Shown here: piece by piece, positions 33,793 to 41,842 of the stretch
Position numbering within the stretch: the first letter of the stretch is position 1
How the letters are laid out: every line of letters begins with the position of its first letter
Origin: Bradyrhizobium_A sp052115025
GTDB lineage: Bacteria > Pseudomonadota > Alphaproteobacteria > Rhizobiales > Xanthobacteraceae
Reading direction: 5' to 3'
NCBI RefSeq assembly: GCF_052115025.1
Contig: NZ_JBFRFW010000013.1
Location: forward strand, 62,001-126,000
Length of the DNA stretch: 64,000 nucleotides
Program-made: the position numbers and the translations under genes
Notes under the pieces: generated by a model
The model's database searches: none
Told to the model about the DNA's origin: nothing
Seen by the model: only the letters and a program-made list of their open reading frames with translations

Positions 33793-35190
33793 ATGGGGAC
33801 GATGGCGTGCCGGCGATCCGGCTCAGGCGTGACGGTTCTCTGGATGGTTCTCGCAGGTGTTGCGCTCGCCTGGCTCGCGGGCGGCGACTTCGCGCTGGCG
33901 CAGGATGCGGCGCCGCCGGCCTGCGGCGGCAAGATCCTCGAAAAATGCACGCCCAATTCCGGCGACACCGCCTGGATGCTGACCTCGGTGGCCCTGGTGC
34001 TGCTGATGACCATCCCCGGGCTCGGGCTGTTCTACGGCGGCATGGTGCGCAAGAAGAATGTCGGCGACACGGTGATGACCAGCTTCGCCGTCACCTGTCT
34101 CGTCACCATCCTGTTCGCGGCCTTCACCTACAGCATGGCGTTCCGCGCCGGCACGCCGTTCGTCGGCGGCCTCGACCGCATGTTCCTCAAGGACATCCTC
34201 AGCGACATCGGCAAGGGCGGCATCGGCAATCCCAATCCGCTGGCGGCGACGATTCCGGAGAGCGTCTACATCTGCTTCCAGATGACCTTCGCGATCATCA
34301 CCCCGGCGCTGATCGCCGGCGCGTTCGCCGAGCGCATGAAGTTCTCGGCGATGCTGTGGTTCATCGGGCTGTGGGCGGTGTTGGTCTACGCGCCGATCGC
34401 GCACTGGGTGTGGGGGCCGGACGGCTTCCTTTCCGCGGGCAACGACGCCGCGGTGGTCAGGGTGCTGGATTTCGCCGGCGGCACGGTGGTGCACATCAAT
34501 GCCGGCGTCGCCGGGCTGATATGTGCCATCATGCTCGGCCGCCGCGCCGACACCGGACCTGCGCACAACATGGTGCTGACCTTCATCGGCGCCTCGCTGC
34601 TGTGGGTCGGCTGGTTCGGCTTCAACGCCGGCTCCGCGGTGACCGCGGGCATGCAGGCCGGCATGGCGATGCTGGTGACCCAGATCGCCACCGCGGTCGC
34701 GGCTTTCACCTGGATGCTGGTGGAATGGATGCAGCGCGGCAAGCCGACGGTGATCGGCATCTGCTCAGGCGCGGTCGCCGGCCTTGTCGCCATCACCCCG
34801 GCCTCGGGCTTCGTCGGCCCGCTCGGCGCCTTCGCCATCGGCATCGCCGCCGGCGTCATCTGCTACTGGGGCTGCACCGGGCTGAAGCGCATGTTCAGCT
34901 ATGACGATGCGCTCGACTGCTTCGGCGTGCATGCGCTCGGCGGCATCGTCGGCGCGCTGCTGACCGGGGTGTTCGCGGTGGAGCAGTATGGCGGCACGGC
35001 CGGCGTGCTCGAGGGCAATGCTGCCCAGTTCGTCAACCAGTGCACCGGTGTCGCCATCGTCATCGTCTATGACGCCTTGGTTAGCCTGGTGATCCTGTTC
35101 GTGCTGAAGATGGCGGTCGGCCTGCGCGTCGCCGACAATATCGAGCGCGAGGGCCTTGACCTTGCCCTGCACGGGGAGGCGGTGCAGTAG
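33793..35190 (+). CDS. amtB: Ammonium transporter
   Basis: A 465-residue Amt protein with a cleavable signal peptide (residues 14-36, ending FALAQDA) and eleven membrane helices. Landmarks are MTIPGLGLFYGGMVRKKNV, WFIGLWAVLVYAPIAHWVWGPDG, DFAGGTVVHINAGVAGL with the first pore His, and DCFGVHALGGIVGALLTGV with the second pore His. It conducts ammonium across the inner membrane. GGAGAGGG precedes ATG 33793. The glnK gene that normally forms an operon with amtB is not adjacent on either side. Confidence 0.93.
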   Translation: MGTMACRRSGSGVTVLWMVLAGVALAWLAGGDFALAQDAAPPACGGKILEKCTPNSGDTAWMLTSVALVLLMTIPGLGLFYGGMVRKKNVGDTVMTSFAVTCLVTILFAAFTYSMAFRAGTPFVGGLDRMFLKDILSDIGKGGIGNPNPLAATIPESVYICFQMTFAIITPALIAGAFAERMKFSAMLWFIGLWAVLVYAPIAHWVWGPDGFLSAGNDAAVVRVLDFAGGTVVHINAGVAGLICAIMLGRRADTGPAHNMVLTFIGASLLWVGWFGFNAGSAVTAGMQAGMAMLVTQIATAVAAFTWMLVEWMQRGKPTVIGICSGAVAGLVAITPASGFVGPLGAFAIGIAAGVICYWGCTGLKRMFSYDDALDCFGVHALGGIVGALLTGVFAVEQYGGTAGVLEGNAAQFVNQCTGVAIVIVYDALVSLVILFVLKMAVGLRVADNIEREGLDLALHGEAVQ

Positions 35191-35197
35191 GGCCACG

Positions 35198-35725
35198 TCA
35201 GCTGCGGTAGAAGCGCCACATCCGCAGGAAGCTGCGGTGGATTTCCTCGGCCGGCTGGTCGAGCGGCTCGACATTGACCCGCACCACGCCATCGTGACCA
35301 AGCCACCACGGGCGCCGCATCAGCCGCCGGTACAGCGGCTGGCGGCGCCAGTCCACCACCAGCGCGCTGCCGAGCGGCGCATTCAGCGTGATTTGCAACT
35401 GCTGCGAGATCATGGCGCGGTCGGCGATCGGCACCACGTCGATCCGCGCGATCGCGCGCCAGCGGATCAGGCCGAGCGCCTGGATGAAGATGCCGTACTG
35501 GTTGGCGCCGATGATCGGCCGTCCGCTCTCCAGCATCGGCAGGTTGTGATAGGTGAAGGCGGCGGTGGCGGCGGCGAGCGGCAGCCAGTACCAGCCGGCG
35601 GTGAACCAGGCAGCGCCGAGAAACACCGCGGCGACCGCGGCCGTCACATAGATCGGAAAATAGGTGTCTTCGCGACTGTAGGTGACCGAGTAACCGCCGA
35701 CATTCTCTTCGTTCAATTGGCTCAT
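35198..35725 (-). CDS. Membrane protein with a PH-like cytoplasmic domain
   Basis: A 175-residue protein starting MSQLNEENVGGYSV. Two hydrophobic helices sit at about 27-65 (PIYVTAAVAAVFLGAAWFTA and GWYWLPLAAATAAFTY) and a soluble C-terminal part has ANQYGIFIQALGLIRWRAIARIDVV, a pattern seen in bacterial PH-like membrane proteins. Function unknown. Its stop codon lies 7 nt from the amtB stop, so the two converge. Confidence 0.6.
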   Translation of the reverse strand: MSQLNEENVGGYSVTYSREDTYFPIYVTAAVAAVFLGAAWFTAGWYWLPLAAATAAFTYHNLPMLESGRPIIGANQYGIFIQALGLIRWRAIARIDVVPIADRAMISQQLQITLNAPLGSALVVDWRRQPLYRRLMRRPWWLGHDGVVRVNVEPLDQPAEEIHRSFLRMWRFYRS

Positions 35726-35848
35726 GTGAGCGCTGCGCCCGCACCTGCGAGGAGAGCCCGGCACGGCGCAGGCTAGGCCATCTGGCGGCAAGTGCAACCG
35801 GCGATAACGTCGCGGCGCGGGGAATATCGGATGGGCGGCGCTGCCGCC

Positions 35849-36418
35849 TTACGCTCCGACCTTGATCCTGGCGGCGATGGCGCGGGCCCGGACGCGGGCC
35901 GGGTACCAGCGGGTGAACCACACCGCACCGGCGAAGGCGGCGATCGAGAGCGCGATGCCGATCCACAGCGACACCTGCGGCCGGTACAGCATGACGAGGT
36001 CGGTGAGCACCATCACCGCGAACGCCGCCGCCCAGGCCCAGGCGATGATGGTGTTGACGGCGACGAACGACGGCAGCGCCGCGATCTCCGGTGAGACCTG
36101 CTCGCGGGCATATTGCAGCGTGAACGGCAGGCGGATCGCGATCGAGGTCAGCACGATGGCGAGCAGGCCGGCATCGACCGCCAGCCGCACGCCGCGAATG
36201 CTGTAGGCCGACGGCATCAGGGTGACATAGAGCCCGAGCGCGCCGAGCAGCACCACCGCGCCGGCCTCCAGCACCTTGACCGACCTGCCGCTGGAGAGCT
36301 CATGCAGCACGAGAACGAGCGCGATGGCGGCGCCGGAGAACAGCGTGACCTCCGCGCTGATCGCGCGCATCTGGAGCGCGAAGGCGATGAACGGCGAGAA
36401 GCTGAAGAGGGTGCCCAT
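35849..36418 (-). CDS. Membrane protein, tandem copy 2
   Basis: A 189-residue integral membrane protein with about five helices. It shares with the next gene upstream the core LTSIAIRLPFTLQYAREQVSPE and the C-terminal WIGIALSIAAFAGAVWFTRWY, so the two are tandem duplicates of one family. GAGGGAG precedes ATG 36418. No known family was recognised; the conserved soluble loop TLQYAREEVTPE-like between helices may be functional. It is probably cotranscribed with 36472-37032 (53-nt gap). Confidence 0.6.
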   Translation of the reverse strand: MGTLFSFSPFIAFALQMRAISAEVTLFSGAAIALVLVLHELSSGRSVKVLEAGAVVLLGALGLYVTLMPSAYSIRGVRLAVDAGLLAIVLTSIAIRLPFTLQYAREQVSPEIAALPSFVAVNTIIAWAWAAAFAVMVLTDLVMLYRPQVSLWIGIALSIAAFAGAVWFTRWYPARVRARAIAARIKVGA

Positions 36419-36471
36419 GGCGCAGTCTCCCTCGGGTGGGGGGCAGGAGGACGTGTTGTCGCGCGGGGAGG

Positions 36472-37032
36472 TCAGACCGGCGTGCCGGCGGCAGCCCGCT
36501 CACGGGCGCGCTGGGTGTACCACTTGGTGAACTGCACCGCGGCGTTGCGGGTGGCGAAGGTCGCGGCGACGCCGATCCACAGCGGCGCCGAGGGCCACCA
36601 CACCGACACGATGTCGGCGATCAGCATCAGCACGAATGCGCCGGCCCATGCCCAGGTCAGGATGTAGTTGGTGCGCAGGAAGTCTGGCATCGCCCGCACC
36701 TCGGGGGTGACCTCCTCGCGCGCATACTGCAGCGTGAACGGAAAGCGCAGCGCGATCGAGGTCAGCGCCACCAGCAGCAGGCCGGCGCTGATGGTGACAC
36801 GGATGGTCGCCTGCGTCAGGCCGCCGTCGAGCAGCAGCATCGCGAGGCCGAGGCCGCCGAACAGCACGGCGGTGGCGATGTTGAGGATCTTGGCGGAGCG
36901 GCCGCGGGCGCGCTCGAATACGATGAGGCCGAGGGCGGTGCCCGCGCCGGCGAACAGGCTGAGCGTGATCGAGGCGATCCAGCTCACCGCGCCGAGGACG
37001 AAGAACGGCAGGAAGATGACGAAGAACAGCAT
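36472..37032 (-). CDS. Membrane protein, tandem copy 1
   Basis: A 186-residue integral membrane protein with about five helices and the same core as its neighbour (LTSIALRFPFTLQYAREEVTPE and WIGVAATFATRNAAVQFTKWY). Its start lies 11 nt from a perfect palindromic operator (37044-37064), so it is likely tightly repressed. Function unknown. It is the first gene of a two-gene unit with 35849-36418. Confidence 0.6.
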   Translation of the reverse strand: MLFFVIFLPFFVLGAVSWIASITLSLFAGAGTALGLIVFERARGRSAKILNIATAVLFGGLGLAMLLLDGGLTQATIRVTISAGLLLVALTSIALRFPFTLQYAREEVTPEVRAMPDFLRTNYILTWAWAGAFVLMLIADIVSVWWPSAPLWIGVAATFATRNAAVQFTKWYTQRARERAAAGTPV

Positions 37033-37043
37033 GGTCCGTCCGG

Positions 37044-37064
37044 TATCTTTACGATGTAAAGATA
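37044..37064. promoter_or_regulatory. Perfect palindromic operator O1 (TetR-type)
   Basis: Arms TATCTTTAC and GTAAAGATA are perfect inverted copies around the 3-nt centre GAT. It lies just before the start of the membrane gene at 37032. A near-identical site occurs at 43299-43319. Confidence 0.75.
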
Positions 37065-37095
37065 ATAGCTTGCCGGCGAGTGCGCTGCAAGCGAA

Positions 37096-37114
37096 ATCTT
37101 TACAGTGTAAAAAT
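37096..37114. promoter_or_regulatory. Second palindromic operator O2
   Basis: Arms ATCTTTAC and GTAAAAAT around AGT, one mismatch, 51 bp (centre to centre) from O1. Together with its left flank (37088-37114) it matches 43347-43373 with a single difference in 27 bp. Confidence 0.7.
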
Positions 37115-37175
37115 GGAGCGCAGGTCGGGTCGCTGCGGCTGCCGTCAGGTGGGGAGAAGCCGGTGGCGCCGGCCG

Positions 37176-37511
37176 TCAGATCGGCCGGGCATCCAGCGCC
37201 TGCCGCCAGTGCGCGGTGCGCTCCTTGAGCGCGATGGCGCGCACATAGGCCGGCGCCTCTTCGTCGAATTCCTCCAGGACCTCAAAGCTGAAGGCGTCTG
37301 CGCCGTGGTCGCGCCAGGCGGCCTGCAGCCCGGCATCGGTCTGGCCGCCGGTGCGCAGGGTGAACCAGATGCGGTTCTGGATGGTGTCGAGATTCGGCGA
37401 GCCGCCGACCCAGACGGCGCCGGCCGGCGCGCAGCGCACGGCGTAAACGCCGACCATCGCCTTGCGCTCCTTGTAGGCCATGATCGCGGCCCGTCTCGCT
37501 TCGCCCTTCAT
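37176..37511 (-). CDS. GIY-YIG nuclease-fold protein
   Basis: A 111-residue protein with the GIY-YIG elements MVGVYAVRCAPAGAVWVGGSPNLDTIQNRIWFTLRTG; the G-V-Y and W-V-G strands stand for GIY/YIG and an Arg follows at the expected place. A Glu in LEEFDEE may be the metal ligand. Small stand-alone members of this family are widespread and uncharacterised. ATG 37511 is preferred over 37526. Confidence 0.7.
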   Translation of the reverse strand: MKGEARRAAIMAYKERKAMVGVYAVRCAPAGAVWVGGSPNLDTIQNRIWFTLRTGGQTDAGLQAAWRDHGADAFSFEVLEEFDEEAPAYVRAIALKERTAHWRQALDARPI

Positions 37512-37571
37512 GCTCGTCTCTCGCATCCCATCGAAAGGCGAGGGGATTAGCAGGCCCGGGGAGGCTCGTCA

Positions 37572-37589
37572 ATATTATCCGGGTAATAT
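37572..37589. promoter_or_regulatory. Operator-like palindrome before the GIY-YIG gene
   Basis: An 18-bp near-perfect palindrome with arms ATATTA and TAATAT around TCCGGG, 61 nt upstream of the GIY-YIG start and between it and the lysR remnant. Regulator unknown. Confidence 0.4.
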
Positions 37590-37606
37590 CTCGAGGGGCG
37601 TGGGGT

Positions 37607-37992
37607 CTATGGCGTGCGGACCGCGAGCCGGCTCTCGATGAACGCCGACAGGCCGGCGATGAAGGTGCGCACGGTCCGCGTCAGGGAGCGGCGCGACGGG
37701 TAGAGCGCGTAGACCGACACCGGATGCGGCTGCCAGTCCGCCAGCGGCGCGATCAGCCGGCCATGGGCGATGTCGTCGCGGCACTGCACCGCCGGCAACC
37801 GCGCGAGGCCGAGGCCCTTGAGCGCAGCCTGGTAGATCAGCTTGAGGCTGTTGGTGGAGAATTTCAGGTCGACGTCGAGGTCATGCTCGGTGCCGTTCGG
37901 GCCATAGAGCTTCCAGCGCGTCGCGTAGCCGTCCGCATTCCAGCCGATCGCATCGCAGTTCGCCAGATCCGACAGCGTCAGCGGACGCGGCG
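37607..37992 (-). pseudogene. LysR-family regulator, C-terminal remnant
   Basis: Reading left from about 37990 on the minus strand gives about 128 residues of a LysR effector domain: PLTLSDLANCDAIGWNADGY, KFSTNSLKLIYQAALKGLGLARLP, then GRLIAPLADWQPHPVSVYALYPSRR and RTFIAGLSAFIESRLAV before a stop. The HTH half and first part of the effector domain are missing. The homology stops at the same place where the esterase remnant on the other strand begins, so a deletion is likely. Confidence 0.75.
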
Positions 37993-39000
37993 CCGCGGCA
38001 GCGCAGCATCGCCGGCTTCGGTGGCGATCCCGACAACGTCACCATCGCCGGCCAGTCGGCCGGCGCGTTCGCGGTGCTGGCGCTCGCGGTGATGCCGCAG
38101 GCGCGCGGCCTGTTCCAGCGCGCGATCCTGCAGAGCGGCCCGTTCGTGATCGAGCCGGATGCGCCGGAGCGCGCCGAGGCGCGGGGGCGCCTGCTGGCGG
38201 AAACGGTCGCCGACGGCCGCGCCGACGCGCTGTGCGAGGTCGCAGTCGATCGCATCCTCGCGGCGAGCGGCGTGATCGCGCGGCAGTTCGCCTCGGGCCC
38301 CGGCGACTTCACGCCACCCTATCTGCCGTGCGTCGACGGTGAGCTGATCACGGGGCCGCTGCTTCAGGCCGTGGCCGCCGGCGCCGCGTCATGGTGCCCG
38401 ATGATCGCCGGCTACACCCGCGAGGAGTGCACGGTGTTCGCCGCGATCGATCCGGCGCTCGCCACCCTCGACGAGGCGGGCCTGCTCGCGATTCTGGGGA
38501 AACGCCTCGGTGATGATGCCGCGGCGGTGCTTGCCGAATACCGGGCGCTGCGTGGCCATGGCCGCCATCCGGCGTCGCTGCTGTCCGATGTGCAGACCGA
38601 CGCGCATTTCGTCGGCCCGACCCACGAGCTCGCCCACCTGCAGCACCGGGCGGGACGGCCGATCCATCTGTTCTCGTTCGACTGGCAGTCGCCGCGCGCC
38701 GGCTTCGGCGCCAACCACTGTCTCGAACTGCCGTTCCTGTTCGGCAACCGCGATGCCTGGGCCGACGCGCCGATGGTCCGCGGCGCCGATGACGACGACT
38801 ACGCCCATATCGGCGGCGCCATGCGTGGCTACTGGGGCGCGTTCGCGCGCAGCGGCCGCACCGAAGTTGCGGGATTGCCGCCGTGGGCCGCTTATGACGA
38901 CGCGCGCACCGTGATGAGCTTCGAGCGCTGCATCAGGCCGCTGAACGACCCCGCGGGCACGCGCTGGCGGCTGGCGTTTCGGGCGTTGAAGCGCGTCTGA
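37993..39000 (+). pseudogene. Type B carboxylesterase, 5'-truncated
   Basis: The frame reads QRSIAGFGGDPDNVTIAGQSAG from about 37999, which is the nucleophile elbow that normally sits near residue 180-200 of a 480-550-residue carboxylesterase. It continues through AILQSGPFVIEPD, the EECTVFAAID region and the catalytic His in GANHCLELPFLFGNRDAWAD to a natural C-terminus. The first part, with the oxyanion hole and the start codon, is absent. A GTG at 38074 opens a 308-residue ORF, but it lacks the nucleophile Ser and cannot be a working enzyme. Confidence 0.8.
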
Positions 39001-39015
39001 GATGACATGGGGCGA

Positions 39016-39037
39016 AGCCCGGCTTTGTTGCCGGGCT
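39016..39037. terminator. Bidirectional hairpin terminator
   Basis: Perfect 8-bp stem AGCCCGGC / GCCGGGCT with a 6-nt TTTGTT loop, between the convergent esterase remnant and the ATC-hydrolase gene. A T-rich tail (CTGCCTTCTT) follows on the plus strand. Confidence 0.6.
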
Positions 39038-39072
39038 CTGCCTTCTTCGCATTGCAGATCATGTGCGTCGTT

Positions 39073-39762
39073 CTAGTCTGACGGGAGCTTCGAGAACCGG
39101 AAATTGCAGTGCTTCGCGCCGCCGGCCAACGTCTGCGTCCGTTCGAGGCGGATGCCCTGTGCAGCATACGCGTTGAAATCAAGTCCGCAGATGTGAGGCA
39201 GGATGTCCTTGTCGTCATGGCGGGCCGCGAATTTGCAAAAGCCACAGGCCGTGTAGTTGATGCCGAATTCAAAGTTGTCACCGGGGCCGGGCTCGACGAA
39301 ATCGTAGACGAAGTCTTCCGGAAATTCTGCCTGATGGCTTTCGGTCGTGCTTTGGGCGGCCTGCTCGCGCAACAGGTCCTGATTTTCCGGTGACATGAAA
39401 CGGCGCCCCGCGGCGAGACGGTCCGCTTCGGGCAGGGTGAGCAGTTGCGCCTTGTAGGTGTCCCGCTCGATCTCGCCGATCACAGGCAGCGCCACGCCGT
39501 GCCGCCGGAGCACTCGGCTGATGGCCATGAAGCCCATCAGGCGCATGTAGAAATCGCTCATGCGATTGGCTGTGCCGCCGACATAGGGCGTCTGGGCGAG
39601 CACGATGCCGAACTCGTCCATCACCTCCTGCCTGATCCCGTCGAAATCGGAGAGGTGCGTGCGTTCGCGCACCATCGCTTCGGCAAGATGGAGGCGATGG
39701 TGCATATCGGCCTCCATCGTCGTGCGATGCGCTTCGTAAAAGGGATGGATGACCTCAGCCAT
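39073..39762 (-). CDS. L-2-amino-thiazoline-4-carboxylate (ATC) hydrolase family protein
   Basis: A 229-residue protein whose C-terminal part (FEFGINYTACGFCKFAARHDDKDILPHICGLDFNAYAAQGIRLERTQTLAGGAKHCNFRF) carries the conserved cysteines and GAKHCxFRF end of the ATC hydrolase family. The characterised relative opens the thiazoline ring in the L-cysteine salvage route. The start at 39762 follows GAGGAG. It is divergent from a LysR gene that probably controlled it. The substrate here is not proven. Confidence 0.75.
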   Translation of the reverse strand: MAEVIHPFYEAHRTTMEADMHHRLHLAEAMVRERTHLSDFDGIRQEVMDEFGIVLAQTPYVGGTANRMSDFYMRLMGFMAISRVLRRHGVALPVIGEIERDTYKAQLLTLPEADRLAAGRRFMSPENQDLLREQAAQSTTESHQAEFPEDFVYDFVEPGPGDNFEFGINYTACGFCKFAARHDDKDILPHICGLDFNAYAAQGIRLERTQTLAGGAKHCNFRFSKLPSD

Positions 39763-39930
39763 TGGACGTCTCCTCAACACGATCAGCCTGGTCGGGGCCC
39801 ATGGGGCCCTCGCATGGTGTGAAGGAACCGTAACCTTGCGCTCCCAAACAGCGCAAAGCATGGTTCCTGCGGTTGAGCAGTAGAAAATCTATTGCAAGGC
39901 CTCGGGCCATCGGTGTCAAACTGCGGTGCG

Positions 39931-40560
39931 ATGACTTACACTCTTCCACCCCTCAATGCGCTGCGCGCCTTCGAAGCGGCGGCGCGCCATCTCAGTTTCA
40001 AGCTGGCCGCGCACGAGCTGCATGTCACCCCCGCCGCCGTCGGGCAGCAGGTGAAAGCGCTGGAGGCACGCCTTGGTGTGCGCCTGTTCGAGCGGCTGCA
40101 TAAGCAGCTCGTTCTGACCGCGGCGGGGCAGGCCTATCTGCCCGGGATATCCGACGGCTTTCGCCGGATTGCCGACGCGACGTCGGAATTGAAGCCGGCG
40201 GGCGCGGTGCTGCTGCGGTTGGGCGTCCATGGCGGCCTCGATCTGCGCCGCCTCGCGTTGGCGGAATTTCGCGGCGCGCATGTGGATATTGGTTTGCGGG
40301 TGCTGCAGCCCGCTGGCCTGCATGAGCTGGTCGAAGGCAAGGTCGACATGCTGATCGCGCGCGGTCTTGGCCACCATCCGGGTTATCGCTGCGACCGGGT
40401 CGACGAGGGGGCCGGCTTGGGGGATTGGCTGGTGGCGCCCGAAGGCAGCGCAGATTGTCCCGAGGTCGTCAGCTTCCGCGCATGGCTGCGGGCCCTGCCG
40501 GTCGAGAGCAGGCATGCAACGCAACACCGGGGGCGTCTGTTGGGCATCGTCGGCAGTTGA
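39931..40560 (+). CDS. GcvA-type LysR regulator with internal deletion
   Basis: A 209-residue protein. The HTH is complete (LPPLNALRAFEAAARHLSFKLAAHELHVTPAAVGQQVKALEARLGVRLFERLHK). The effector domain starts normally (LLRLGVHGGLDLRRLALAEFRGAHVDIGLRVL) but jumps near residue 167 (DEGAGLGDWLVAPEGSADCPEVVSFRAWL) to the C-terminal strand. About 100 residues that GcvA-like proteins (about 300 aa) have are missing in frame. DNA binding may survive while ligand control is lost. It is divergent from the ATC-hydrolase gene. Confidence 0.75.
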   Translation: MTYTLPPLNALRAFEAAARHLSFKLAAHELHVTPAAVGQQVKALEARLGVRLFERLHKQLVLTAAGQAYLPGISDGFRRIADATSELKPAGAVLLRLGVHGGLDLRRLALAEFRGAHVDIGLRVLQPAGLHELVEGKVDMLIARGLGHHPGYRCDRVDEGAGLGDWLVAPEGSADCPEVVSFRAWLRALPVESRHATQHRGRLLGIVGS

Positions 40561-40592
40561 AGCGGTCGTGAAGCCGATGGCGTCGGGGCCTT

Positions 40593-41081
40593 TCACACGC
40601 CCTCGACAACGCGATCGATCCGTCGCCTTGCCGACTGCCGTGCGCCGACGGCGTCCTTGAGCGTGCCGGCGGCGCCGAGGCCGAACGGCGGCATGTTGTT
40701 GTAGACGTTTTCGTACTGGCCGGCCTTGATGACGTACGTCTCGTGCCAGATGCCGACCTCGCCGTTCTCGCCGATCGCGCGGTTGAAGGCCTGCCACGCC
40801 GGCAGGTGGGCGGCGTCGCGATTCCTCGCGTAGGCCTCCAGCGCGTCGAAGCTGCGCCAGTACTGCACCACCATGATCACCGGGAAGCCGAAATGGGTGC
40901 GGGCGTGCAGCAGGCCGAGGTCGGGCTGCTTCGTAAGCTCGGTGAGCATGCGTGGCATGGCGCGCGCCACCGGCACCCAGCGCCAGGCTTTCCAGGGCTT
41001 GTTGATGCGCATGCCGATCAGGAACACGACGAAGTCACCGTCGAGCTCGGCGCACATGCGTTTGGCAATGATGTCGGCCAT
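40593..41081 (-). CDS. DUF4188 protein (monooxygenase-like fold)
   Basis: A 162-residue protein with the DUF4188 pattern: VVFLIGMRINKPWKAWRWVPVARAMPRML, GFPVIMVVQYWRSFDALEAYARN and GIWHETYVIKAGQYENVYNNMPPFGLG. The fold resembles small ABM-type monooxygenases; a heme-binding aldoxime-dehydratase-like relation is suggested by the His in GIWHETY. It is the third gene of the carotenoid oxygenase unit. Confidence 0.75.
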   Translation of the reverse strand: MADIIAKRMCAELDGDFVVFLIGMRINKPWKAWRWVPVARAMPRMLTELTKQPDLGLLHARTHFGFPVIMVVQYWRSFDALEAYARNRDAAHLPAWQAFNRAIGENGEVGIWHETYVIKAGQYENVYNNMPPFGLGAAGTLKDAVGARQSARRRIDRVVEGV

Positions 41082-41115
41082 CGCAGGTATCCTCCGGAGT
41101 GTGAGCCGGGGCGCG

Positions 41116-41691
41116 CTATTGCACCGCGAGCGGGTTTGCGGCGCTGGCGCGGTGCGCCAGCTTGCGGCGGATGATGATGCGAAACAGCAGGAACTGCACC
41201 GCGAACGCCACGATCTTGGCGCCGATCGCGACCACCGAGACGTAGAACGTCCACAGTGCGAGGTCGCCGGTCATGGCGACGGCGACGGTGCCGGCGCCGA
41301 GCACAAACATCAGCGCGGCCCAGGCATAACCGGCGATCACCGGCAGCTCCGGCGCATGCTCGAGCACGGCCGGCGGCATGTAGCGCGACATCCAGCCGCG
41401 CTTGAGCATGATTGCGCCGATGGCGAAATGGCCGATGCTCGGCTTGACCAGCACGAAGCGAGGATCGTTGGTCAGCAGCGTGGCGGTGCCGAGCACGATG
41501 ACAAGGGCAAGGCTTGCCCAGGCCATGATGTCGAGCTTCTGCTTCCTGATGCGGGCGTAGACGAAGCCGGCGACGGCGCTGGCGATGGCGATGGCGGTGG
41601 CGAGCACGACATTGCCGCTGGCCATCAGCACGATCACGAAAACGATGGTCGACAGGAAGTCGCCGACCAGTTTGCGAACCACGTCGATCAT
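41116..41691 (-). CDS. IspZ/YciB-like membrane protein
   Basis: A 191-residue integral membrane protein starting MIDVVRKLVGDFLSTIVFVIVL, with about five helices. KPSIGHFAIGAIMLKRGWMSRYMPP and YAWAALMFVLGAG recall the septation protein A (YciB/IspZ) family, which is linked to envelope and division. The stop is 34 nt from the DUF4188 start, and the oxygenase gene ends 151 nt upstream, all on the minus strand. Confidence 0.65.
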   Translation of the reverse strand: MIDVVRKLVGDFLSTIVFVIVLMASGNVVLATAIAIASAVAGFVYARIRKQKLDIMAWASLALVIVLGTATLLTNDPRFVLVKPSIGHFAIGAIMLKRGWMSRYMPPAVLEHAPELPVIAGYAWAALMFVLGAGTVAVAMTGDLALWTFYVSVVAIGAKIVAFAVQFLLFRIIIRRKLAHRASAANPLAVQ

Positions 41692-41842
41692 AAGCGTTTC
41701 CTCACCATCACAGGGCCCATCGAGTCGGCACAGCCGCCAGCGACTGTCATTCCGGACGGCCTGCACCGCGGGCCGAGCCGGAATCTCGCCCAACGCCGCG
41801 ATGCAGGGATTGCGGGCGTATCGCCGCCGCGGCGGGCCGCGC

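Noticed and set aside
33338..33832. Plus-strand ORFs across the amtB control region
   Set aside because: No family features, no good start sites, and they overlap the sigma-54 promoter.
38074..39000. 308-residue ORF as an intact esterase
   Set aside because: Its start is internal to the esterase fold and lies after the nucleophile Ser, so it cannot be a full enzyme.
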